Of a DNA stretch of 21,945 bases, positions 6,302 to 14,090 are shown one piece after another (the stretch's first letter is position 1; the number at the start of each line of letters is the position of its first letter). A program made the translations under genes and the position numbers. Origin of the DNA: an uncultured Oscillibacter sp. (GTDB lineage: Bacteria; Bacillota; Clostridia; Oscillospirales; Oscillospiraceae). The notes under the pieces were generated by a model that had not been told where the DNA came from, made no database searches, and worked only from the letters and a program-made list of their open reading frames with translations. Location of the stretch: positions 1 through 21,945 of the forward strand of contig CAJTJA010000040.1 in NCBI GenBank assembly GCA_910576845.1, read 5' to 3'.

Positions 6302-7378
6302 ATGTTGGATATCAAAATTACAAAAACCACCTCGCCGAAAGCGAAACCCGCCGACGAAACCAAGCTGGGCTTTGCCAAAATCTTTACCGACCATATGTTC
6401 CTGATGGATTATACCGACGGCCAAGGCTGGCACGATCCCCGCATCGTTCCCTATGCCCCCTTTCCTCTGGACCCTGCCACAGTGGTATTTCACTACGCTC
6501 AGGAGCTCTTTGAGGGAATGAAGGCCTACCGAACCGCAGACGGCACCATCCAGCTCTTCCGCCCCGAGTGCAACGGCCAGCGGATGCAGGACTCCTCCGA
6601 GCGCATGTGCATTCCCACCATTCCGGTAGATGATTTTGTTCAGGCGGTAAAGGCTCTGGTCGAGCTGGAGAAGGACTGGGTGCCCCACATTGACGGCGCC
6701 TCCCTTTATATCCGTCCCTTTGTCTTTGCAACGGACGTGGGTCTTGGGGTTCATGCCAGCAAGCACTACACCTTCTGCATCATCTGCGCCCCCTCCGGCG
6801 CCTACTACGCGGAGGGCATTGATCCCGTCCGCATTTATGTGGAGGATGAGTACGTCCGGGCCGCCCCCGGCCTCACCGGCTTTACCAAATGCGGCGGCAA
6901 CTATGCCGCCTCCATTAAAGCTGGTGAGCTGGCGGAGCAGAAAGGATTCGCGCAGGTGCTCTGGCTGGACGGCGTGGAGAAGAAATATGTCGAGGAAGTC
7001 GGCAGCATGAACATCATGTTTAAAATTGACGGGAAAATCTATACCGCCGCCTGCACCGGCACCGTTCTTCCCGGCGTCACCCGCCGCAGCTGCATTGAGC
7101 TGCTGAAGGACTGGGGCTATGATGTTATTGAGGGTAAGCTGGCCATTGAAGATGTGATGAAGGCCGGTCATGACGGCAAGCTGGAGGAAGTATTCGGTAC
7201 CGGCACCGCCGCCGTGGTCTCACCCGTCAAAGAGCTGGATTGGAAGGGCGACAAAGTCTTCATCAATAACGGGAAAATCGGCCCCATCACGCAGAAACTC
7301 TATGATACCATGACCGGAATGCAGTGGGGCAGGATTGCCGATGCCAAGGGGTGGATTGTGCCTGTCTGCAAGGGCTGA
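6302..7378 (+). CDS. ilvE: Branched-chain amino acid aminotransferase
   Basis: A 358-aa PLP enzyme of fold type IV that interconverts Leu, Ile and Val with their 2-oxoacids, using 2-oxoglutarate/glutamate. The family motifs are in order: YAQELFEGMKAYR (about 65-77), FRPECNGQRMQDSSERM (86-102), YIRPFVFATD near 136-145, the PLP lysine Lys196 in TKCGGNYAAS, the EEVGSMNIMF segment near 235, and GTGTAAVVSPV near the C-terminus. Length fits the eukaryotic-like long BCAT class common in Firmicutes. AGGAGAG lies upstream of the ATG. As the nearest metabolic gene to the VOR operon it would supply that enzyme with branched-chain 2-oxoacids. Confidence 0.95.
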   Translation: MLDIKITKTTSPKAKPADETKLGFAKIFTDHMFLMDYTDGQGWHDPRIVPYAPFPLDPATVVFHYAQELFEGMKAYRTADGTIQLFRPECNGQRMQDSSERMCIPTIPVDDFVQAVKALVELEKDWVPHIDGASLYIRPFVFATDVGLGVHASKHYTFCIICAPSGAYYAEGIDPVRIYVEDEYVRAAPGLTGFTKCGGNYAASIKAGELAEQKGFAQVLWLDGVEKKYVEEVGSMNIMFKIDGKIYTAACTGTVLPGVTRRSCIELLKDWGYDVIEGKLAIEDVMKAGHDGKLEEVFGTGTAAVVSPVKELDWKGDKVFINNGKIGPITQKLYDTMTGMQWGRIADAKGWIVPVCKG

Positions 7379-7932
7379 TCGTCAGCAGGCCCGGAATTAT
7401 AATCAAACCGCTTGAAAAGAAGCAAATATCTTTCAAGTACCCCGGCTTCTGCCCGGACAGACCTCTGAAAGCGGCCTGCCTCTGGATTTCATAGCCTGCG
7501 GCGTGTTTTGCACGCCACAGAGGGCAGGGCCCTCCCAAAATAGATTGACTGTTCTCCAACTTGTTTGACTGTATAAATGAAAAGCGCCCGGCGGGAAAGA
7601 AAACACACTTTCCTGCCGGGCACCTTTCATTTCCCGCTTCACAAACTGCAATATACCGAACCCCATAACAGTCTTTACATTTAAGCGGAATCAACATCAT
7701 ACTTTCAGCATTACATGCCGCTGGGCGGCGCAAGCAGACAGAGCCAGCCGGTTGAAGCCCGCAAACCGCGCTTGTTCCAGCGTATTGATTGCACAGCGTA
7801 CCGGAGCGGGGCGTTTTGCCCATGAGCGCAGCCGTATTCTCCTGACAGCCAAGGATGCCGCATCTCCCTCCGCCGCCCGCTTCATTTCGGTTTTCTTTAT
7901 AGCCCTTCTCTTATTTTATGCGTATTTACCAA
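7379..7932. other. Convergent intergenic stretch, no gene seen
   Basis: These 554 bases separate the convergent ilvE and DUF554 genes. They contain one long hairpin (7577-7630) and, just before it, two direct copies of TTGACTGT (7545-7552 and 7565-7572) spaced 20 bp. The open frames here read as low-quality translations without ribosome binding sites, for example an Arg/Ala-rich minus frame at 7697-7885. I see no RNA gene. It may be decayed sequence. Confidence 0.5.
7577..7630. terminator. Long bidirectional terminator-like hairpin between ilvE and DUF554 gene
   Basis: GCCCGGCGGGAAAG (7586-7599) pairs with CTTTCCTGCCGGGC (7608-7621) over 14 bp with one G-T pair and an 8-base loop. An outer stem ATGAAA/TTTCAT (7577-7582 with 7625-7630) extends it across a small internal loop. 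On the minus strand the stem is followed by GCTTTTCATTT, on the plus strand by ACCTTTCATTTC, so it may stop transcription from both convergent genes, although it lies about 200 and 300 bases from their ends. Confidence 0.55.
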
Positions 7933-8661
7933 TTACATAAAGCATGTCCAAAGCCAGCTAACAGGCATCACAATCCCCATGGCCGGAATCATGTCCGCAA
8001 TAGGGAAATCCCCCAGCTTTGCGATCCGGCAGCCAGTAGCAATCAGCAAAAATCCCCCGGCGGCTTTAAAGTCGTTGATTAATACCGGCGTAGTCAGCGG
8101 AAAAATAATCCTGGCAAGAAAGAACAGCGCCGTAAACAGGCAGAATTGAGGAAGTGCAATCAAGCTGACAACAGCCCCTATTCTACTGGCAAATATCACA
8201 GCCGTAAAAAAATCCAACACGGCCTTTGCCAGCAAAACCGTTGCATTATTTGTCATTCCCGCATCCAGACAGCCGTAAATTCCTGTTCCGCTGGAGCAAA
8301 ATAAGACGATAGCCGTTACCAGCAGAGAGAGGCTCTCATCTCCTTCCGCCCCGGAGGGTTGTGTGCGGAAATGCCGAAGAGCCCGCTCCATCTGCCGCCC
8401 CCCGGCCTGAATCCGCTCCTCCAGCCGCAGCGCAAGTCCAATCACAGTTCCCAAAATGACCGACAGCACAACCGCCGGCATATTCTCCATCAGGACAATC
8501 GCGGAGATTCCGATTCCCATTGCGCAAACACCAAATATCTGATTAAGCCAGGTTTTCCATGCGGCGGGAACCCGTCTGCCAAGAATTGCTCCGCAGATTC
8601 CGCCCGCGCCGACCGCCGATACGTCCGCAATAATTCCAATCACAAGGTTCCCCCATTTCAC
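7933..8661 (-). CDS. DUF554 family membrane protein
   Basis: A 242-aa integral membrane protein with about six to seven hydrophobic helices. The N-terminal GNLVIGIIADVSAVGAGGICGAILGRRVP and the repeated glycine-rich helices match the DUF554 (YqgA-like) family, whose function is not known. The start is GTG at 8661; it overlaps the TGA of the CoA-transferase gene in a GTGA arrangement, so translation is probably coupled. It is the last gene of the catabolic cluster. A transport or metabolite-export role for the pathway is possible but is only inferred from the linkage. Confidence 0.87.
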   Translation of the reverse strand: MKWGNLVIGIIADVSAVGAGGICGAILGRRVPAAWKTWLNQIFGVCAMGIGISAIVLMENMPAVVLSVILGTVIGLALRLEERIQAGGRQMERALRHFRTQPSGAEGDESLSLLVTAIVLFCSSGTGIYGCLDAGMTNNATVLLAKAVLDFFTAVIFASRIGAVVSLIALPQFCLFTALFFLARIIFPLTTPVLINDFKAAGGFLLIATGCRIAKLGDFPIADMIPAMGIVMPVSWLWTCFM

Positions 8662-10235
8662 TCTTCCTGTGCCTGTTCTCCCGGCAGCACCAAATTCATT
8701 TTTTTATCCAGGAAAATGCGGCTGTCCATCAGGCGGAGATTATCTGCAATCTTTGGCCGGAATTCCATTTGGTCCAGAATATCCTTCTGCAAATCAATCC
8801 CCGGAGCAATTTCCGTAAGCAGCAATTCATGGCCATCCAGCCGAAATACGGCTCGTTCCGTGATATACATCACTTGCTGCCCCGTGCTGGCGGCATAATC
8901 CCCGGAAAAGGTAATCTGCTGAATTTTTTTGCAGAATTTCCTTTGCTGTCCCTCTTGAAGAATGATCAGTTTGCCATTCTCCACCGTCTCCCGCAATCCG
9001 CCGGTCGTAAATGTCCCTATAAAGTGAACTCTCGGAGTGTTCTGAGAGATATTGATAAATCCACCCGGGCCTGTGCATCTGCTTCCGAATTTGGATACGT
9101 TGACATTACCGTGCCCGTCAATCTCCGCCGCGCCCAAAAACGTCATGCTAAGAACGCCGCCGTCATAAAGATGAAAGATATCCGAAAGGTTATAAATTAC
9201 CTCCGGGTTTACGCTGGCCCCAAAGCCCAGCCCTTCTACCGGAACTCCGCCCTGCGGGCCGCTCTCCAGGGAAAGCGTCGCTGAAATCCCCTCCTCATTG
9301 GCCACGCTGCCAATGCCGGAAGGCATACCGATTCCAAGATTGATCAGGCAGTTGGGAACCAGTTCCATGGCGCCGCGCCGGGCAATAATTTTCCGATTGG
9401 ACATCTTCATCGGCTCCAAAGCCGCAACCGGAATCTGAAAACTTCCGCTGAGCTCCCCTCTATTTGCAGCCGCATAGCCCTGGCGGTATTTACTGCCATC
9501 CGCAATCACAGCATAATCCACAATTGACGCATGAACGCGCACCTTTTTGGGGGGAATTGTTCCGGTCTTTACTATCTTTCCCGCCTCAACTACTACAATC
9601 CCGCCGCTGTTATGCACTGCGGCCGCCATATTGAGGGAAAAGTCTCCCACAGCCTCTTCCTCCATGGAAACGTTGCCTTTTTCATCCGCGCAGGTCGCTC
9701 GTATGAAGCAAAGCTGAATGGGAAATGTTTTGTAGAGCAGAAAATCGCCCTCCGTTAAATGTACCAATTCCACTATGTCCCGGTTTTGCGCCTCTGTTTT
9801 GGTGTTTGCCTTGCATCCCTCTTTTCTCGGATCCGCGTAGGTTCCAAGGCCCACTTTCGTAAGTACGGCAGGCTTATGCCCGGCAATGGCATCATATAGG
9901 TGCACAACAACTCCCAGAGGCAGTGTATACGCCGCCAAACGATTTTCCGCAACCATCTCCGCAATCATAGGAGGATTTGCCAAATGGCCTGCAATGATCG
10001 TGTTAATGAGGCCATCCTTTGCGATGCGGTTCAGCCCTTCATTTTCATAAGTATTATTGCCGGGACTGACCGTGCAGGTAACGGTCAGCCCTGCGGGATG
10101 CCCCGTGGCATCAAAACGGTCTGCCAATGCCTGCAGCAGGCTCTCTGGTGCTCCATAAGCACCGAATCCTCCAACGCCGACCGTCATACCGTCCTGCACC
10201 AGCGCGGCGGCCTCTTCCTTTGTAATCAGCTTCAC
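8658..10235 (-). CDS. Family I CoA-transferase, propionate/acetate CoA-transferase (Pct/YdiF) type
   Basis: A 525-aa fused alpha-beta CoA-transferase that moves CoA between a short acyl-CoA and a carboxylic acid. The N-terminal domain begins KLITKEEAAALVQDGMTVGV with GGFGAYGAPESLL; the second domain starts near residue 280 and carries LSLESGPQGGVP, in which Glu324 is the expected catalytic residue forming the glutamyl-CoA thioester. With the GTG start at 10235 the number equals the known active-site Glu324 of Clostridium propionicum Pct, and the length is about the same, which supports this start; AAAGGAG lies about 11 bases upstream. The frame stays open to 10346, but that extension is arginine-rich and crosses an inverted repeat. 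Accepted acids are unknown; a lactate-, propionate- or pathway-specific hydroxy acid is possible. Confidence 0.92.
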   Translation of the reverse strand: MKLITKEEAAALVQDGMTVGVGGFGAYGAPESLLQALADRFDATGHPAGLTVTCTVSPGNNTYENEGLNRIAKDGLINTIIAGHLANPPMIAEMVAENRLAAYTLPLGVVVHLYDAIAGHKPAVLTKVGLGTYADPRKEGCKANTKTEAQNRDIVELVHLTEGDFLLYKTFPIQLCFIRATCADEKGNVSMEEEAVGDFSLNMAAAVHNSGGIVVVEAGKIVKTGTIPPKKVRVHASIVDYAVIADGSKYRQGYAAANRGELSGSFQIPVAALEPMKMSNRKIIARRGAMELVPNCLINLGIGMPSGIGSVANEEGISATLSLESGPQGGVPVEGLGFGASVNPEVIYNLSDIFHLYDGGVLSMTFLGAAEIDGHGNVNVSKFGSRCTGPGGFINISQNTPRVHFIGTFTTGGLRETVENGKLIILQEGQQRKFCKKIQQITFSGDYAASTGQQVMYITERAVFRLDGHELLLTEIAPGIDLQKDILDQMEFRPKIADNLRLMDSRIFLDKKMNLVLPGEQAQEE

Positions 10236-10306
10236 GCTTCCCGATACTCCTTTCCTCACACAGCACCATCTTGCCTTCCCAGCCCATGGAGCACTCTTGG
10301 AAACGT

Positions 10307-10341
10307 TCGCCGTTCTGGCGGCGCCGCCGCCAGAACGGCGA
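10307..10341. repeat. Perfect 17-bp inverted repeat between lyase and CoA-transferase genes
   Basis: TCGCCGTTCTGGCGGCG (10307-10323) is the exact reverse complement of 10325-10341, with a single central base. No T-run follows on either strand. In RNA it would be a very stable hairpin about 70 bases before the CoA-transferase start and about 75 bases after the lyase stop. It could set differential mRNA stability within the operon, or be a REP-like palindromic element; copies elsewhere in the genome would decide. Confidence 0.6.
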
Positions 10342-10415
10342 TCCATTTCTTCTGATCCTCAAAAAGGTATCCCTTTAAGATTGACAGCGGTTCACTGTCA
10401 TGTCATCGAAAAGAT

Positions 10416-11669
10416 TTACACGTATTTTTTGTAGATTTTCTTTGCCAGATCCCGGAACTGCGGTACAGACAGAGAGTGGGTCATCATCATGGACATATCC
10501 TTTACCGCAACATTCAGCTCCTTGACAAAATCATCGTTATCGGTGGGCAGGCCCATCTCCTCCAAATAGAATTTAATTGTTGGAGCACCGCTGCCCTTTC
10601 CGATGGTATAAGTAATGTCCTTGTGGCCTGTAATGGGGAACCGGTAGGGGAAGAGGATCAGCGGGTCAACATGCTTGATTCGTTCAAACCAGCCAATGGG
10701 CAGGCCTGCCTCCATCTCAGAGATGACAGGCCCGATGATGCCCCGGTTGGCCCGGCAGGGAGAATGTGCCAAATCGGTTACAAAGCCGGCCGTCTCACAA
10801 AGTTTGGAAATGTCAATTCCCACATCTTGATTGAACATCATTTTCAGTGTCATAACAACATCCTCATAAGACGTGTTGCCTGCGCGCTCACCCATAGCCG
10901 CCACGGAGGTATGCAGAACATCTGCGCCCGCGACAGCAGCCATCACCGTATTGGCCGAGCCCATGCCGAAATCGTCGTGAGAATGGAATTCAATTTTTTT
11001 GCCGGCATACCGCTCTTTCATGGCCCGCACCATGCAATAAGAGCCCAGGGGGCTCAGGGCGCCCATGGTATCAACACAGGTCAATGCGTCAAAATAGCCT
11101 TGCTCGTTGACAGCATCGATAAATCTGGTGGCATAGCCATAGTCGGCACGGGAAAAGTCAATGAGGAAAAGAACCACGTAGAGTCCGCGGTCATGGGCGT
11201 ACCGCGTAGCCTCTACAGCAGCCTGAATGGCCTTTTCGGTCTCCCAGCGGTATCCGTATTTAATCAAAAGCTCATTTGCGGGAATCTCCATAACCACGCC
11301 TTTGACGCCCAGATCGGCTGCCAGCTTTGCGTCGGAGACCATGCAGCGGGAAAAGCAGTAGATGTCTGACTTCAGATTCCGCTTCAGCATTTCCTCAATT
11401 GCCTCGTAGTCGTCCCGGGAAACCGCCGGCATTCCCGCCTCAATACGGTGAATGCCCACATCGGACAGCTTCTCCGCAATAGCGATCTTCTGGTCCTTTG
11501 TCAGCGCAACACGAGACTGCTGTTCCCCGTCCCGCAGCGTAACGTCGTGAATCTGGATTTTGTCCGCAAAGTGAAACAGATCCTGGGCAAACTGGTCGAA
11601 ATTCCAAAAGCTTGTATACCACTGATCATTTCTCCAAGGGGTTCTTTCATAGGTGTATTCTTCCGTCAT
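10416..11669 (-). CDS. DRE-TIM metallolyase (HMGL-like / isopropylmalate-homocitrate synthase-like) of unknown substrate
   Basis: A 417-aa TIM-barrel metalloenzyme of the superfamily that makes or breaks C-C bonds next to a carboxylate (isopropylmalate, homocitrate and citramalate synthases; HMG-CoA lyase). The signature HDVTLRDGEQQ at 41-51 gives catalytic Arg46 and metal ligand Asp47; HSHDD at 229-233 gives the metal-binding His pair; GERAGNTS at 260-267 and IGKGSGAPTIKFYLEEMG at 356-373 resemble the flap and linker of the synthases. The C-terminus is short, without the LeuA regulatory domain, so feedback control of the LeuA kind is not expected. The start at 11669 has GGAGGT 7 bases upstream. 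Context of hydroxyacid dehydrogenases and a CoA-transferase points to a catabolic condensation or cleavage. The exact reaction is not assigned. Confidence 0.88.
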   Translation of the reverse strand: MTEEYTYERTPWRNDQWYTSFWNFDQFAQDLFHFADKIQIHDVTLRDGEQQSRVALTKDQKIAIAEKLSDVGIHRIEAGMPAVSRDDYEAIEEMLKRNLKSDIYCFSRCMVSDAKLAADLGVKGVVMEIPANELLIKYGYRWETEKAIQAAVEATRYAHDRGLYVVLFLIDFSRADYGYATRFIDAVNEQGYFDALTCVDTMGALSPLGSYCMVRAMKERYAGKKIEFHSHDDFGMGSANTVMAAVAGADVLHTSVAAMGERAGNTSYEDVVMTLKMMFNQDVGIDISKLCETAGFVTDLAHSPCRANRGIIGPVISEMEAGLPIGWFERIKHVDPLILFPYRFPITGHKDITYTIGKGSGAPTIKFYLEEMGLPTDNDDFVKELNVAVKDMSMMMTHSLSVPQFRDLAKKIYKKYV

Positions 11670-11704
11670 GATCTTTACCTCCACATTTAATTTGGTACAG
11701 GGCG

Positions 11705-12676
11705 TCACAGCCCCAGTTCCCGTTTGTTGAAAATAACCCGGTTCTGTTCGCCTCTCAGGACACGGACAACCTCATCTGTGCTCTTCTCCTGAAGCTCAGG
11801 CAGTGATTCCCGGGAGTAATAAGCTGCATGAGGCGTCAAAAGCACCTGGTCCATTTTGAAAAGCTCGCTGTCGCTTTCCAGCGGCTCCGTCTCAAAGACA
11901 TCGAGGGAAGCAGCCCCCAGCTTTCCAGACTTCAACGCAGCAATCAGCGCCTCTGTATCCACCAATCCGCCGCGCGCCGTATTGACAAATACAGCGCCAT
12001 CCTTCATGGCGGCAAATGCGCTTTCGCCAATCGTGTGGTATGTATCAGGATTTAACGGAAGGTGCAGGGAAATCACGTCCGCATCCCGCAAAGCATCTTC
12101 CATTTTAACTGCGCGCTGTACACCATACTCCACGAATACTTCGTCATTCAGGTATGGGTCGTAGGCAATTACCTGCATATCAAAAGCTCTTGCTCTTGCG
12201 GCGACTTTTTTAGCTATCGCTCCAAAGCCGATCAGTCCAAAGACGGCGTGAGACAGGCGCGGAACACCGCCGGCCTCCACAGAGTTCCAAACGCCGGAGC
12301 GCATCCGCTTATCCAAAAAGGCAACCCTGCGCAGCGCCGAAGCGGCCAGCGTCATCGTATGATCCGCAACTTCCCCCTGGCAGTAATCCGGAACATAACA
12401 GACCTTGATTCCCCTAGCTGTTGCCGCAGGAACGTCAATCGTATCCACGCTGATGCCCGTACGGATAATCGTCTCACAGTGCCGCAGCGCATTAATAAAA
12501 TCCGGCGTTACTTTCGCAAAGGAATTTACCACAACATCTGCCTCGCCGCCCTCACAAATCAATGTCTGCTCATCCGTTGCAGAGGCGAAAACTACCGTCC
12601 CTCCCGCCGCCTCAACCCTGCTGGTAAAATCGTCGTAGCTCGGCCAAGAGCGGTCCGTCACAAATACTCTTTTCAT
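11705..12676 (-). CDS. D-isomer-specific 2-hydroxyacid dehydrogenase, CtBP/PGDH-like
   Basis: A 323-aa NAD-dependent dehydrogenase reducing 2-oxoacids to 2-hydroxyacids or the reverse. The Rossmann motif GLIGFGAIAKK (about 147-157) ends in an acidic residue after AYD (Asp173), which favours NAD over NADP. The catalytic set is complete: Arg235 (NTARGG), Glu264 (DVFETEP) and His283 (TPHAAYYS). The YYSRESLPELQ tail of the active site is like the C-terminal-binding-protein branch. The start at 12676 follows AAGAGGA with normal spacing; a start at 12694 lacks one. It is 35 bases upstream of the lyase gene. Members of this fold include (S)-sulfolactate dehydrogenase, but the substrate here is unknown. 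Confidence 0.92.
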   Translation of the reverse strand: MKRVFVTDRSWPSYDDFTSRVEAAGGTVVFASATDEQTLICEGGEADVVVNSFAKVTPDFINALRHCETIIRTGISVDTIDVPAATARGIKVCYVPDYCQGEVADHTMTLAASALRRVAFLDKRMRSGVWNSVEAGGVPRLSHAVFGLIGFGAIAKKVAARARAFDMQVIAYDPYLNDEVFVEYGVQRAVKMEDALRDADVISLHLPLNPDTYHTIGESAFAAMKDGAVFVNTARGGLVDTEALIAALKSGKLGAASLDVFETEPLESDSELFKMDQVLLTPHAAYYSRESLPELQEKSTDEVVRVLRGEQNRVIFNKRELGL

Positions 12677-12740
12677 AGAAAATCCTCTTTTCATTGGAAA
12701 TTGGAAAAAATTTACATTTAAAATGAGCGCTAAAAAGAAA

Positions 12741-12779
12741 GGGCATGGAATACGGTTTCATTTCAAATATTCCATGCCC
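12741..12779 (-). terminator. Intrinsic terminator or attenuator after dctP
   Basis: GGGCATGGAATA (12741-12752) and TATTCCATGCCC (12768-12779) form a perfect 12-bp stem with a 15-base loop. On the minus strand it is followed at once by TTTCTTTTTA, a good U-tract. It lies 28 bases after the dctP stop and 64 bases before the dehydrogenase start, so it would end or reduce transcription between the transport genes and the downstream catabolic genes. Confidence 0.8.
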
Positions 12780-12807
12780 ATATCCGGTATGAGCGCAGGT
12801 GGAACTA

Positions 12808-13863
12808 TCAGCTCTGGGTGCGTTCTACCCCGCTAATCGTCACGTCAAAGAACGCAGGGTACTGATCTGCCAAGCTTTGACGGACCGATTCAGTAGCTGT
12901 GTACATCTCGTCATGAGCCGCACTGTCGATGTCGAGGAAGACGCAGCCGCTGTCCAGCATAGTCTGCTTATAGGTAGCCTCCATCTGGGCGCTGTACTCC
13001 TTGGAGGCTGCCAAACCAGCTTCAAAGCCGTCGTCCACAACCTTCTTCAAATCTTCCGGCAGGCCGTTATAAAAGCCCAAATTCATCACCCAGAAAATTG
13101 GCTGAATTTGATGGTTGGTAGAAATGATATAATCCTGCTGCTCATAAAACTTCTGGCTGTAAATCAACTCCAGCGGGTTTTCCTGTGCGTCTACCGTTCC
13201 CTGCTGCAAAGCGGTGTAGACCTCCGTAAAGGCAAGGGGAGTGGGATTCGCGCCCAGAGCGCTCCACAGGGCCAGCGGTGTGGGCGCCTCAATCACGCGG
13301 ATCGTCATGCCCTTCATGTCGCTCATTTTATGGACTTCGCGGTTGGATGTCAGTGTGCGGAATCCCTGGAACGTCATGCCCACAAACTTAAATCCCGCAT
13401 TGGAGTACAGCGCAGAAAGTTCAGAGGCAAATTCCTCATCGGCAAAAAGGTTGTTTACATCCTCGGCAGTCTGGAAAAGGAAGGGGGAATCCAGCACAGC
13501 CAGTTCCGGCACAAAGTTCGTATTCTGAGTTAATCCGGTGGTAGTCACCGTACAGGACCCCATCTGGACGGACTCCAGGGTTTCACGGTCGGAACCCAAA
13601 ACACCGTTAAACATCAAATTACAGGTAATCTGACCGTTTGACGCCTCCTCCACATATTCTTTGAAAGCGCTTGCGCCAGCGTAATCGCTGGTTTGTTCGG
13701 AGCCTGTGCAGCCAAATGTGATCACATAGTTTCCGCCTGTGGGCGCGCTTGATGGGCTGTTGGAGGGTGTCTGCTGGGTTCCGGCAGGGGAGTCCTGGGC
13801 GCCGCAGGCAGCCAAAGACAACAGCAGCACCGCTGTTAAAAGCAGCCCCAAAAACTTCTTCAT
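12808..13863 (-). CDS. dctP: TRAP transporter solute-binding lipoprotein DctP
   Basis: A 351-aa extracytoplasmic receptor for carboxylate-type solutes. Residues 1-20 are a lipoprotein signal (hydrophobic run ending LAAC, lipid-anchored Cys20), followed by a Ser/Pro/Thr-rich linker to about residue 43. The mature part has the DctP layout, including Arg189 in GMTIRV (the arginine that usually binds the substrate carboxylate) and the TALQQGTVDAQENP motif at about 217-230. AAAGGAGG lies 6 bases before the ATG. Unusually it stands after dctM and is separated from it by 227 bases. Ligand class is probably a hydroxy or oxo carboxylic acid, judged from the family and neighbours. Confidence 0.95.
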   Translation of the reverse strand: MKKFLGLLLTAVLLLSLAACGAQDSPAGTQQTPSNSPSSAPTGGNYVITFGCTGSEQTSDYAGASAFKEYVEEASNGQITCNLMFNGVLGSDRETLESVQMGSCTVTTTGLTQNTNFVPELAVLDSPFLFQTAEDVNNLFADEEFASELSALYSNAGFKFVGMTFQGFRTLTSNREVHKMSDMKGMTIRVIEAPTPLALWSALGANPTPLAFTEVYTALQQGTVDAQENPLELIYSQKFYEQQDYIISTNHQIQPIFWVMNLGFYNGLPEDLKKVVDDGFEAGLAASKEYSAQMEATYKQTMLDSGCVFLDIDSAAHDEMYTATESVRQSLADQYPAFFDVTISGVERTQS

Positions 13864-13944
13864 AATAATCCTCCTTTAAATTTTAGGAAACGCCGGTTGA
13901 ATCAACGTGCGCAGATTTGCGTTAAAACTTCCCCTTTGAAGAAA

Positions 13945-13981
13945 GAAAAACGCGGAAATTCTGACGGATTCCAAGTTTTTC
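13945..13981 (-). other. Imperfect hairpin upstream of dctP
   Basis: GAAAAAC (13945-13951) and GTTTTTC (13975-13981) enclose a second, smaller pairing (GGAAAT with ATTCC). It sits about 80 bases before dctP in the 227-base gap after dctM. It may protect the dctP message from decay, which would fit the need for excess binding protein. No clear promoter was seen in the gap. Confidence 0.3.
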
Positions 13982-14090
13982 TGACGCAGCTCAGGGGAAA
14001 TTTGTGGCGTGAAGAAGTGCGCCGGGATTTAATTGGCGGTTCCTTTATATTTAACAGGCCCGCCAGCCTGCTAAATCCACAGCTCGTCCG

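Noticed and set aside
6221..7171. 316-codon minus-strand frame opposite ilvE
   Set aside because: Shadow of ilvE, whose motifs, promoter and ribosome binding site are clear.
7287..7885. Minus-strand frames in the ilvE/DUF554 gap (178 and 62 codons)
   Set aside because: One crosses the hairpin and the end of ilvE; the other is Arg/Ala-rich with no well-placed ribosome binding site and no recognisable family.
10236..10346. N-terminal extension of the CoA-transferase frame
   Set aside because: It crosses the 17-bp inverted repeat, is Arg-rich, and the GTG at 10235 gives family length and the expected Glu324 numbering.
10476..11369. 297-codon plus-strand frame opposite the DRE-TIM gene
   Set aside because: Shadow frame; the minus-strand product has complete superfamily motifs.
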